NCBI GenBank assembly: GCA_900708905.1
Contig: CAADRB010000106.1
Span: 79,431-143,430 of the forward strand
Direction: 5' to 3'
DNA from: Hymenolepis diminuta
Lineage: Eukaryota > Platyhelminthes > Cestoda > Cyclophyllidea > Hymenolepididae
DNA length: 64,000 bases
The notes beneath the pieces are model-generated. The model worked only from the letters and a program-made list of their open reading frames with translations, was not told where the DNA came from and did no database searches. Below are positions 35,201 through 48,200 of this stretch, piece after piece. The number at the start of each line of letters is the position of its first letter. Within the stretch, counting starts at the first letter, position 1. The position numbers were made by a program, and so were the translations under genes.

Positions 35201-37723
35201 GTTGACGTTGCGCCCCTAAAACTCACAGGCGTCTGAAAATTCGTACTAGCTAACAACGCATTAAAACATTTGGAGGAAAAATATTATTTTCTGAAAGAAT
35301 CAACAAGCATATCAAGACCATCTAACGCGTTTTTATTTTTAAGTAAATATATCAGGTTTTGAAAATTTGTTTAAAATTCTGCATTTTAACTCTTTACCAT
35401 AGCAAAATCTACGTTAGTATTTACATAAACATTGTGACTTATGCTTTAATCGTCAATCATTTTTTCAGTGCTAGAAGAAACTACTTTTCATACAATAAAT
35501 TGCAAATTTTTACTAACTTAGAGTTACTGCTGTGCGTTCGATCATTTGCTCCTGCACACATGAAATCATTTTCAAACACATTTGGTTTCTATTGTAAAAT
35601 TACTCATGAACTAGCTTTGAATGTGCATCAAATGCGATTAGAGTAGTGATGCTTCCTGTATATTTTGCACAATAAAATCTTGCTTTCAGCTTTTCATGCA
35701 TCAGTACCAACTCACAATTAATTAGTACTGTGAACTACAAAATACTGAAAATGCATATCGTGGATCATCGTATATAAATGTGGTTTATGTAAAACACTTT
35801 GCTTTTACATCTGAAAGGTTTGGAAAAGTTCAATTTTTATTTACCTTTTTCATCAGCACTGACAGCAGAGTGATAAAAGTGACTTCTCACAGAAATCCGT
35901 ACTTATTATCAAAATCGAATTCCACAAAGTCGATGAATGTATAGTATGCACACTCGGATTACCTTTAAATTTGGCCTTCTCAATTGTTATATCAGGTCAC
36001 ATTGACATGACTATCGTATACGATAGCCAATAGGTGTCTCTATGACATATAAACCTGTTAACTTTCTGTTTCGCACCTTTTCACAATTCCACTTTCACTC
36101 ACCGAGCTCTGACTTGCCCCTTAAACTTTCCTTTCTCCCCTTCCCTTGTGATCGCTAAATACAATCCTTGTTCTTCCGACTTTGGGAATGATTATTATAT
36201 CCTATTGGTCCTCAAAACCACCAGCTTAGAAGGGATGCCTCAAAGTTTAATTGAAGAAATGTGGAACGGGGCGAAATTGAGGGATTGAGTCAAGTTACTC
36301 ATTTCGCTAGGTTAATAGGGAGGTGGCCGAGAAGCCACTCCAATATTTTGATAAACAACTTAATATTTGTATATAAACGTTTTTTCTTCATGTCTGGTTG
36401 TCGATGTCTCTGTTTTATGAGTGGCATTTGTGTGGGTATCTATGTGTATACATACACACACCTAGACGGTCTATGGATGTTATTATCGAAATCTTTTCGT
36501 TTCCGCTCGCCAGTTATTGATTGACATTTACTATCTATAAAGCTAATTCAGTGAGATCATAAAATTACCTTTACTTGAGATTAATGATAGTTTGAATTTG
36601 CAACAAGTGCAGATAGTGTTAAGGATCCTTTCTCAAGGACCCACCTATCGTCAGCAATTAGCTAAAGGTGTTGTAAAGTAACCTCGCCTTTATAAATATT
36701 TACACAGAGATGACCAAAATCTTTATTAATCATCATCACAATCATCAGTCATCCAAGTCAACCTTAGGTCTAGCAATCAGATGATATAAGAGCTACGGTT
36801 ATCTCTGGAGTTATCACACTGGATGTGATAATAACAATCAGTAATTTCAATGCAATTTTCCTTACACTATATTCGCAGCTAAATTGTCTACATTTAAATG
36901 TGCATGGTTAAAACACAATTATAAGTTTTGTTATTAAATCACTATAATTTACATTTTAAAAATAACTATTTCAAGGGTACTGCGGTACAGTTAGGAAGCA
37001 TATGACACAAAAATTCTAAACTGAAAACATGAACAGACAAAGGAAATGAAGTAATTTTTTCGACTATTGAAGTTTACTAAATACCAAGGTAAGTCGTAAT
37101 CGACTAATGCAAAAATGACGCTAAATTCTACTTGAAAGTTTCAATGACAGTTATTAAATTATTCATTACGGTCTGCGGTAGCATCATCTTTTCCCTTCAC
37201 CCATCGATTGTTTTGCTCAAGCGTCTGGTCCGCTATTTATATTTCCCCAATATTCCTCCAGTGAGAAATATGACCCTGGTCTTAGGCGAATGCAACCCCA
37301 TGTATCTATATGTTATTTGTAAATATGAATTGGAATTAACCAAATTTTTACTTCATAACTTTCGGCCGGATAATTTTTCACAGTCCATGTCTTCTTCTAT
37401 TTGTTTTCGAAGCAAAAAAACCTCTGTACGGATTGTTATAAGCATTAGTTCAACATACCACTTTATATACGCCCATAATAATCCTAATCATGACAACAAA
37501 AAATTTAAGCGATATGCATCTCTTTTAGATTCAAGAAAGTACCCGCTTCCATTTCCCAACAGAAGCACGTAAAAAGCGAGTGAACAATACCGATCTTCAG
37601 AAGCGAAAAAGTGCTTATCAATAACAGTAATAATGCGCACATATAAATATACTTCTTGTGATATAGGAGAAAGATTAAAATGGGAGAGAAAGGGAAAAAA
37701 GTTAAGGCGCGTTCTATTCCCCT
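35201..37723. other. Intergenic region between flightless-1 and golgin-97
   Basis: These 2.5 kb must hold the flightless-1 3' UTR and the golgin promoter or leader exon. No coding exon is supported. A short TG/CA microsatellite-like patch lies near 36425-36465. The two possible splice acceptors just before the golgin ATG are the only gene-related signals I see. Confidence 0.5.
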
Positions 37724-39292
37724 CTAGCCCGACCAATCCTTTGGTTCATAGAACGGTCCCCAACCATGGAAGCACCGTCTAAACATGAAAGGTTCAGCAT
37801 TCTTAGCTGTTAACTTGAGCTGTCTTGGTTTATTAGGTTGAGCTCGACTCATATGCTCCTTGTAGAGCTTAGCAGCCTGAAGAGATAGCTTGACTTCCAC
37901 ATCTGACGTCTTTCGACCGAGCCAGAGATAAATTTGTTCGCCATTGTCCAACATCATCACGTCATCATTGACAAGATCATCTTGACAGAAGTCAGCACAC
38001 TTTTCCGATGCATGGAAGTATCCAGCATCATTTGACAGGCGGAAAAGTCGCGAATAGTTCATGTAATCTGCATTCTGATCGTACTTTCCTTGTCCACCAA
38101 GAGCTTTCCAAAAGATTTCCGGTTCTTCACCCTCTGCTAGCATCAATACATCCGTGTTCTCCTAAAATGTATAAACCAAGATATTAGCGGCTCATTTCGG
38201 ATCTGGATAAATTGATAAGGATATCAAACTTACAGGATCGTAGATTTGATCACAGATTGATTGTAATATCTTTATGTCGTCTGAATGAGCCGATTTTCCT
38301 ATCCACACAAAGACTTTATCAACATCGGTATTTGCTAGATTTTTAGGCACCCGTAAAATGTACGAGAAGCAGGAGTTCAAATTCTGAACGACAGGTTTCA
38401 CCTAGATACAAAACAAATGTTGTTACTAACCAAAATTGAGTAGCAGATTTTTAGATGCGGAAACGGCTTCTACCTGAAGACACCTAGTCGCAATGGGGCT
38501 TCCATTCATTCTAAGATGATAGAACTGAACGGCATCACGTCTTTCTGGTTCATTGCGATCTCGATAACTGCCTGAATGAATCACCATCTTGCGAAGAAAG
38601 TGAGAAAGGAAGTACATGTCCTCTTGCTGCTGTTTCACACGTTTAAATTCAACACTTAGTGGACGTCCATTAGCATTAGGGTTTCGGGAGAGTCTAGCCT
38701 CCATGTCTTTTCGGAGAGAGAAATTGAATGTTAGCCAAGCGAGTTCAGAGGCCTCACGACCTTGCCAGAAGTAGACTACTGTCTTTGTTGGTTCCTCTTC
38801 GACTATGTACTCTTGCTGGTCGAATGTTGAAGTTTCATTGGGCTCTCCGTTGTCAGTCTTATCTGTAGGTTCATCTTGTTTCTTTTCATTTTCTTCAGTG
38901 CTTGAAGACACCTCATCGTCCCAATAACGAGCAATGACAATATACGAGTCCTTATTGAAGAAGTGACTAAACCATTGAGGGTCAACTGGAGCCCATTTTC
39001 TGTCTAAAATGACAAACTGTTGGAGTGAGGGGGTAGGTGAACCTTGTGAGAAATCAGCATCCAGCTCGAGGGGTTCAATCAACTCATAATTGAGATCATT
39101 CATCAATTGCATAGCCTTGTTCCAGGCAAGTGGGGTCTCCCGCGGAGCTAAGAGAGCACGAAGATCTGTCTTGATTTGATCTCGTTCGAGAATGACGTTG
39201 GGATCTGCACCACGTTCTGTCACTGATTGAGCAGTACGCGTGAAATCTACCGCCATGGCTGGTTCCCAACCGACAAACTGAGCACGAAAGAT
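37724..39292 (-). CDS. FLII: Flightless-1 exons 8-10: gelsolin repeats 4-6 and C-terminus
   Basis: Exon 8 (38474-39292, 273 codons) starts [19 protein letters not shown], equivalent to the human sequence before repeat 4. It holds repeat 4 with an acidic insertion ([19 protein letters not shown]) as in other flightless-1 proteins, and the start of repeat 5. Exon 9 (38234-38401) codes CFSYILRVP and [10 protein letters not shown]. Exon 10 (37724-38161) codes repeat 6 ([39 protein letters not shown]) and ends [17 protein letters not shown] and TAG. Confidence 0.94.
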
Positions 39293-42200
39293 CTTCAAGA
39301 CGACAAAAATTTTATATTGCCGAAGCAAATTTTCACTTGACAATTATTGACATTCAAGTAAAATTTAATAGCACTAAAGAGTTATATAATATTCTAACTA
39401 AATTCCTAATCTTCAATTTAACCTAGCGGATTATTCTGCTCCTTCGTAGAGAGAAAGTAATGAGTTGTTTGTTCTTCTTTGTCCCATTTATTTCAACTTC
39501 ATCTCCCACGTGGATCATCGTATATGCTCTGTTTGCGTCATTTAGTTAAGCGTCTCTGTCTTATTCACATATAAATCATTTATGTGCGGCCATATTCTCA
39601 TGACATACAATGATCATACTCTATTTCATGTATAAATAGTTTTCGTACCTTGAATTTCATGAAATGCAAGAAGTAACGAAGTACATCAAACCCTACGCGT
39701 AGCCCCGCTAAATACACACATTCTGAGAGTGTCGTTATCTCATGGTACTGTGTGTCTATTTATTCGATATATTCTTATGAGTGATTCAATTCTCTGACAT
39801 CCTATTCTGTTGCCTTGACATTGTGGAATTTTAACACCATTAATAATGAAATCGATTGCGAGGTGAAATTTCAATACGCTTCTTGAACATCTTACAATAT
39901 GAAAAACGGATTGATTCCACCATAGCTCCTTACTAAAACACATACTTGTAATGATCTTGAAACTAATCCGCGCTTACTCAGCGACATTATTGAGTTTTCT
40001 ACTTCGATCCGTTCATTTTATGATTAACTTCTCGCCCTTTAAGCTGCTTATCGGTCTTCTCAAGCTATCTAACATCTCCTATTTGAGCCCTATTCTGCTA
40101 TTTATTGATAAGTTACAAGGCTGTTCCTGTTATCTCCTAATATAAAACTCTACCACCGCCTCTTTAACTTTCCTGTCTTGTAGTAGTAAAATTCTTAAAT
40201 CTTGGAAGGGCAGGTTCTTAACGTTTCAATGTCCTATTTTAGTGCCTCATGACCAAGAAACCTCTCCCACAATATATTTAAAAGACTGTTACACCTCATC
40301 ATTACGAAGGAATATTAAGCAGGGAATGTCATCCCAAATACTTACCTCACTTTCAGCACCTTCTGGACACGGCTGAGGAGGCAATCTCTTGTGAGCAGTG
40401 ACAGTCGATTCTAGTGATTTACCTGCCACAATCTCATCAATTAGGGTCTCCTCTGCACCACCGAAACAGCCTCGAGGCATCATCTCGGTCAACTCTTCAG
40501 CCAACTTAAATCCAGCGTAGCGTAGGAAACGAGCGGATCGCTTTCCCATCCACACGAAGAGTTCACCACCACTATCTACGAGATAGACATTGTCGGAGTT
40601 CAGAATGGCACGGGTCAGCTGGCCGAAGGGAAGGTCAACCTAAGCAAGAGAAAACAGAGAATAATAGTAGATGATAGTTAGGTCTACCATTAGGGAACCG
40701 ATTTTATAAAAGACAAGTTGATCGTTTTCACAGAGAGTCATTCATATTTATCCGTATACCATGTTTTCCATAAGCAAATATATTTGAATTATGTAACCTT
40801 CTAGAAAGTGCTATGGATCAACAACAGTCATTATCATCACTCAAGAAAGTCAAAATTACTGGATAGGCCTTAGATGATTAATTGGTGCGTGTTATGTTTT
40901 TGCTATCTTATTTGAATAAGAATATTAAATGAATTAAATTTGTACATCCTAATGACCATACAATTAGAATTTCCATTGATTTTAGTGAGAGCTGTAAAGA
41001 CACCAACAAATGACTGTTATTGACGGTTAAGATAGTAAATAACAGAGAGTCTGACAATTAGTAAACTGTCCTGATTAACGAGACAGTGTAATCCAGGGAA
41101 TATTAAGTTAAACCTCTGGCATATAGATGCATTAATATAGTAATTATTATTAATATATTGAAGCCTTCTTCATACGCCAAATTCCATATTTTGGTACGAA
41201 ATTAGGCAGACTTGTTTTACGGAACAAAACAAAGCTCCCTAAAATGAACGCTTCACCACTTACCTGAAGCAATTCTAAGTATCCCTTCCCCAGCTTCACA
41301 TCATAGAGAATCGGTTTCGGCAGTTTCCAATCCACCGAAATATAGTCCCTAATCGGCGGAGGCCTCTGTACATTTGTGGGGGGCTTTGGATGATCCACAA
41401 TGGCCTGAACTGGTCGCTCTTCCTGATGTTCTACAGCCGGTGGTCGGGGGGCTGGTTTCCAGAGGCCCATCACAACAGCCCAGAATTCCGTCGATTCACG
41501 GCCTTCGTGTTCCAGCGATATGGTTGCTTCATTCAGACGCTCTTTCTGTGCAATTTTTTCGGCCAGCAAGCGACCGCGGGTCTGGATAAGGAGACGGGAC
41601 TTAGAGCCAAACCACACGTAGAGACAGGAGTCACCGTCAACGAGATATACGAACTTAGGATCCAGGGAGGAGGGAGATACAGGCATAGAGACTATGTGCA
41701 TTGTCTTCTCTTGACCGAAGAGACTTGGTAAAGGAAAGAATAAACTTAAAGCGTTAGAGATAAATCATGATAAATAACCTAATCTGTATCAAATATTAAT
41801 GACTGGTTGATTATTGTTTGCGTAAAACTGAAATACTGGCCAAATCTGATATCAGGGATCCGATAGTTTCCTCAGTACTTATTTTGAAGGATATAAACAC
41901 AACGTACCCTCTGAGATTAAAAAATATCCCATTAGACCATTTCTATTGGTAATTTCAGCCATTCGATCACAAAGATAGTCGGTAAATTCGGTCAAATAAG
42001 CTAGACATGACGGTATATATTTTTCAATACAAGTGAGATACTTGAAATTTTCAATAAATAATGAATCCAAGGTTCGATTCAATTTATATCTACTAAACTA
42101 TTTTTTTTCTTTTAAGTCAAAAGCATTTAGCCAATAATATAAAGTCTAAAATAAAAATGAAAGAGTTTACAGATTTCACTGCATCTGCCATTTTCGCTGT

Positions 42201-45200
42201 ATTTATATGATTAAAGTAAGCAAAGAAATCTCAAGTTGATTTTGTCACGCCTAAAATTTGATCCATTTTAATAAATCATGGCAGGAACATAGAATAAACT
42301 TGTAAAAATAACTTTAGCTTAATACTAATAACTAAGTAGGATTTTGTCTCTGCTGGTTAATCGTATGAATTTCATACCAATTTCGTAAACCTACATCACT
42401 TACAAGATTACAAGATTATTGCTCACATCTGTATCCTATAAAAACTGTATGAAGTTAGTGGTCGATAATATGGTGTCCAGACCTAACCTGTCTTACCTGT
42501 AATGACCTCAGGTCCCTCTTGCGATATAAGTAAAGTTTTTTGTATGTTTTGTTTTTGTTGTTGTCTTGAATGATGTTATATGTTTTATGCGATTCAGTAT
42601 CTCATAATTAAACTAACTCTGACATCCTGATCCTCTTGCTATTATTACTGGCTTTACTACAACAACTACTGGGACATAATAGATACAATTAAGGCAAATT
42701 CTTTAAATCGAATACTCGCAAAACAGTCGTATTCCTCCTTCCGGTCTTCTGCCTCGTGGATGGAGATCTATCGTCTTGGTATAGTGATTTCTCATATCAG
42801 TACAAACGCACGAATGCCCATAGTAACTAATGCTGAGCTAATAATGATTAAGAACAATGCTACTACGTAGAGTATACGATTTTATTTAGCATTCCTAGTT
42901 CTATCCTTTTAAGGCGTTTTAGCGTAGTGCCAAATTTGACCTACTTTTACACTCACCTGATATCCTTTAATCAGGTTACTTCCCTCTCTGCATTAGTCAC
43001 TGATCGCTCATTCTGCCCTTTTTTATACGTCACAGCACAAGCGTCTACGTATATTCGTCCCAGTAGCCTGAGCCAACCGCACCAATCTACTCATGTACAG
43101 CAGATAGGATAATTCAAACACCACAGATTTATGGCGTCCAATCTTCCCGTCTATATGCATTTCCTTGTCTGTCCCAAATAAACGGTACTCATTCGTTAAA
43201 ACGCAGCATTATCAGTATATACTGTTGAATCTCTAACCTCAGTTATGACTTTTACACTGAATGATGTTAATGAATGAAGGGTAATGAGTTAATGTCATGT
43301 CGATGTATGAGTATCGATTTCTGCTAGAATGATTAACTAATCGACCTTCCTTCCTGGTATTCCAAGAAGTTCATATTCACAGTTGTTAGCTCTATCAATT
43401 TTTCAGTACAACAATAAATTTTACTTAGTGCAATCAATTCTGTTAACTCATTGAGTCTTACCCAATACAAAAGCGGCCGGTTTTAAACTATAGAGAGATA
43501 TCCTAATGTCGGGACCAGTTAACTCATTGTAGTTGATTCATTGAGTATTGGAAAACGCTAGCCTGATTTATTAATAACATATCCCTGCTTTAATCCTGAT
43601 GTTTCCATGCCTGAAAATCGATTTTCGATAAAAGCATTTGCTCAGTGACCTCCCACCTTCGTTCTCAGTTTTGTTAGTAAATGTGTGTCTTGATGGTTTT
43701 TATACATTCGATTTCTCTGTACAATTCGCATATAATATATTCTATTCATTGAACTTTATCCAGCATAGAAGTGCACGTATGTGATATGTTTAATCCTAGC
43801 ACTCGTCTGCGAAGTTAGAGATCATGGAACCGATACCCATGTCCAGTGAGCGGAATGGCCAACCGCTAATGGTTAAGGCGGGTTAATCAATAGAATGGCG
43901 AAATTCGAGTTTCTAATTAGAGCAACTCCATGATACCACCCCACTACTCAAAATGGATGTTGCGAAAACACCTTCATGAATGGACATGGAAGTTGTATTG
44001 TGTTTTAATCCTTATATGCTTGGCCGATTGATAGTTTGACTGATTCGAAATACAATGAAGTGTATATATTGGTCAGAGTAACAATCTGTAAATGGGTAGA
44101 TTTGGGACATAAAGGTATGGCAAAATATAATCACCTTAATCAGAAGTACAAATTACAATTTAGAAAAAGTTATCGTCCTATATCCACTTGATCATAAAAA
44201 ATATTGTCAAAGGATACTTACCGATACATTCGCACAATAGCCTCCTTACAAGCCACAATATGGAAGCCCGTCGATCCACTGCTTCCCTCCAGTACGGTGA
44301 TCTTATTCCTTGGGAAGAGGGCCAGAAACTCCGGTGACTCATCACCCTGTTCTTCCCTCTGGGTCTGTCCATCAATCCCCAGTAAGTTGCGCAAATTCAC
44401 CGCATGCATGGCAACGCAGGCCCTCTTGTCCAGACTTGCTTTGGCGCCAATCCAATAGAAGACTCGCCATTCACGATTCCCCGTGGCACCCCCGTCTGTA
44501 GGAACTTCGGTCACTTCGCGGGTTTGAAGGAGAATGTAACAGTCACCAGAAAAGAGCTGCCCCACGTACTCCTCATCTTCAGGTTCGAAACGCTTGGGGT
44601 AGAACTCGTCAATAACCCAGATTTCAACGCCCAGTTGAGTGCCAGCATCCTAAGCCGAAAGTAAATAAATCGATATCACTATTGATTTAAGATTCACTCA
44701 CATAAATACCAATCTAATAACATAACTGATTATGTACCGCTAAAACACACCCAGACCAAAGGTTACTTTCAACAAAAATTTAACGAGTGAGAGGATCGTC
44801 AAAGATAAAGGATTTCTGAAAAGAGTAATTTCGGGGAACTTTAAACGTCTATGAGTTTTCGCTAAATTCTCCGTCATTTTGGCATTTATTTCAAGCTAGA
44901 AGGACTCAAAAGGGGAGAAAATATAATTTTAGCTGAGAGCATATCAAACAAAACGAAAATTTTTAGAGTCAATCAGTTTTCAAGATTATCCTTCTCAGTG
45001 TTAGACGTCTTACAAAAGATAAGACGTCTTTCTCATTTACACTCTCTTTCTTAGCAAATGAAAACCAAGAATATACTCATTCTGGTAAGGCATTCAACCA
45101 TAGCTATAGAAAGCACTGTATTAGAGTGAACTAATGAGATGACAAGTGAAATTTGAATAAAAAGATCCCTTCAAATACATACCTGAAAAAAATTTAGAAA

Positions 45201-48200
45201 TGGATCAATCCCAATCACCACCAATTTCGGCCTGTTTTCAGTGATTCAAATTAGCAAGTGTTGAGCCTTTGGCCCAGTTATGATAAAGTAACATTGTTTC
45301 CGATCCTTCTCTAATTCTGATTTCCTATTTTAAACCCAATTCGCTTTCTTCACGTATATTTTCCAAAAGTAAGTCTTTGTTAACTTAGCACAAGAAAAAA
45401 CCAACTGTTATTTAATGATAAGTATTATCGAGCAATCCTCATTTTACACGCTAGTTAGAAGAGGTCAAAGAGATAACTTATAAAATGGAGTAGTCATGCT
45501 TACCTCATCAAAGATTTCTGAATAATCCAGATTGGGTTTTGCCAAAGCGTCTTTCCATCTCTTCGTAGTAGCCTGTTTCTCTGCATCAGCGGCAGCGGCA
45601 GCGGTTTCTGCATATCGTCGACGCATAATGGCATCACGTTCACCAGCAATGTGTCGCATTCCAGCCAGGACAACCTGTCCACTTCCCTCTGGGTCCTCGA
45701 CAGTGTTTTCACCACCATCCAGTCGACGTCGTCGCATGCGTTTCAGACGAGCAGCGGATTCCTAGATTACAGATGATTTGAGTAAAGAACACGCTAGATT
45801 GATAGTAATTTAGTAGGAATGACGAAACGTTAACCAATTGATTTCAAGATAAAATTAATAGGATATCAGGAATACGTCTAGCGTGAACTAACTTATTCCT
45901 CTAACACTACTAGAAATTCAGTAGTCATGCCAATATAAGATCACGAATGATAGCACATCAAACAATCAGCTAATTCTAAGTAAGCCGCGAGAGTAGATTA
46001 AAAACCTATTAGAATGAGATCGATTTAACAAATCGTTAAAATGGAGATTAGGAATAAGACAGGCAGACTCCAAATCAACTTTCTTACTTTATGGGATTTG
46101 AGATTTTTCTTGAATTTGCAAGTGATTTGATCAAGTTGTGTCATAATCCTCTGATGTGACATGAAGTTAGTATCAGAAGGCAATAACTCCAAACATTAAT
46201 AACAACAGCATACTTAATACCATTCAAACAGCGGATACCTAGCTTTAAGGTTATATTTTTTGGGGAAGATCCCAGGAAGATTTGATTCATAGGATTCGAG
46301 ATTTCTACCTGCTTGCATTGAATTTAATTTCAACATTTTCGACGCCACTCTAACATATGGCGTTCAAATATTGCAACTTCGAGTACTTCCCTGTAGGTTT
46401 GACAAAACAAAAGCTTTGTCTTTTAAGCATCAACGAAGTTTAGGTCGTCTCATTACGTGTTGAATGCTAATAATAATAGTAGGTAATAACAGAAGATGCA
46501 CATTTAGTTATAGTGATTTGGTGTGTTTAATAACTTTTTTAGCATAGCAATCAAATTGATCAGATGTACAACTGAGTATTTAAAGCACAAAATAACAGAT
46601 TAAAATTATCAATCCACTAAATAGCACTTCAATCCAAATCATTTTCACCAGTCAATAATTCAAGAACAGCAGCAATTTTACAATCAAATCTTACTTGAAT
46701 TGCCTGTACTAGGCTTTCCAGAAATGTGGATTTCTAGAGAACAAAAAGTGCGTCGAAATTATATTTGTTACCATATAGAATGATTGTAATTTTAGAGGCA
46801 CTTGATTTTTTCCCCTGTTTTTTTAAATTCAACATAAACCTAAATTAACCAGTCGCCTGTCACGAAATGAGTACGGAATTAAACCGTGTATATAGAAGGA
46901 GAAGAACAACAAAATACCTACCCGAGAGTGCTGTTATTTAGTTTAGCCTACGGACATTAAGAAAAAACAAAACCAGCTTCCGGGACAACAAGGACATGTG
47001 TTGACGTCCTTTTGAAGTTACAGGAAAAGGCAGGGATAAGAGACTAGTTTAATTATTTGTGGTCAAAGGGTTCTAGCTACGCGGGATTCATCGTGGCACA
47101 TGCACTAATGTGAATGGCTGACTGCATTGAATTAAGATTGTCTAACAAGAGGAGTGGTGAAATGCAAGTTTCTCGAAGGAGCGATACCCGACTACCTGAG
47201 TAATGCCGTTAATCTGGTGTCCCAAATCAACCTATCATATCCTAAACTTTTTTGCTGTGTGACTTCAGCCCCCACGTGTTTATCTTACCTCCTACCATAT
47301 CATGTTGGGCTCAATAAAGCATAAAATTACTTTCAGGACTCAGGAGCCGGATATCTTTCCGACAGGTAACCATTCAATACATGCATCTGAATAAATTTTG
47401 TCCAGTTTTCAATAAACTGTGTAATGGGACAAAGAAGGTATATAGTCAGCTTGGGGGTGTTTGGTCGTACCCTCTAGCCAACAGTCATAATAGCTGCTTT
47501 TGGGCCGACAAAGAGCTAGCACATGGGCTGGAAAGTCCCGGGCCTAACAAAGAAAACAGTTTTTGGTTCAAAATTAGCTTTATTCATCAACGTAATCTCC
47601 ATCAAGAGCAACGCAATCATTCCAGCGCCGCTCTAACAATACTCTCTCAATACCACTTTTGTAGAATGATTTATCTTTCGCCTCAAAATAGGCCTCAGTT
47701 TCAGCGATAACCTCTTCATTCGTGCCAAATTTCTTACCGGCGAGCATTTTTTTCAGGTCTGCGAACAGCCAGTGGTCGCTGGGAGCCAAATCTGGCGAAT
47801 ACGGTGGATGTGGGAGCAATTCGAAGTTCAATTCATGTAGTTTTGCCATTGTTTTGATTCACTTGTCACACGGTGCGTTGTCTTGATGAAACAAAATTTT
47901 TTCTTTCCCATATGCGGTCGTTTCTTTGCAATTTCGACCTTCAAACGCTCCAATAACGCTANNNNNNNNNNNNNNNNNNNNNNNNNNNNNNNNNNNNNNN
48001 NNNNNNNNNNNNNNNNNNNNNNNNNNNNNNNNNNNNNNNNNNNNNNNNNNNNNNNNNNNNNNNNNNNNNNNNNNNNNNNNNNNNNNNNNNNNNNNNNNNN
48101 NNNNNNNNNNNNNNNNNNNNNNNNNNNNNNNNNNNNNNNNNNNNNNNNNNNNNNNNNNNNNNNNNNNNNNNNNNNNNNNNNNNNNNNNNNNNNNNNNNNN

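Noticed and set aside
37132..37572. 146-codon plus-strand frame just past the flightless-1 stop
   Set aside because: AT-driven composition, no recognisable domain, overlaps the expected flightless-1 3' UTR on the other strand.
41390..41731. 113-codon plus-strand frame
   Set aside because: Antisense of flightless-1 exon 6; the sense frame has clear gelsolin motifs.
44204..44664. Several plus-strand frames of 60-86 codons
   Set aside because: Shadows of flightless-1 exon 5, whose minus-strand frame is strongly conserved.
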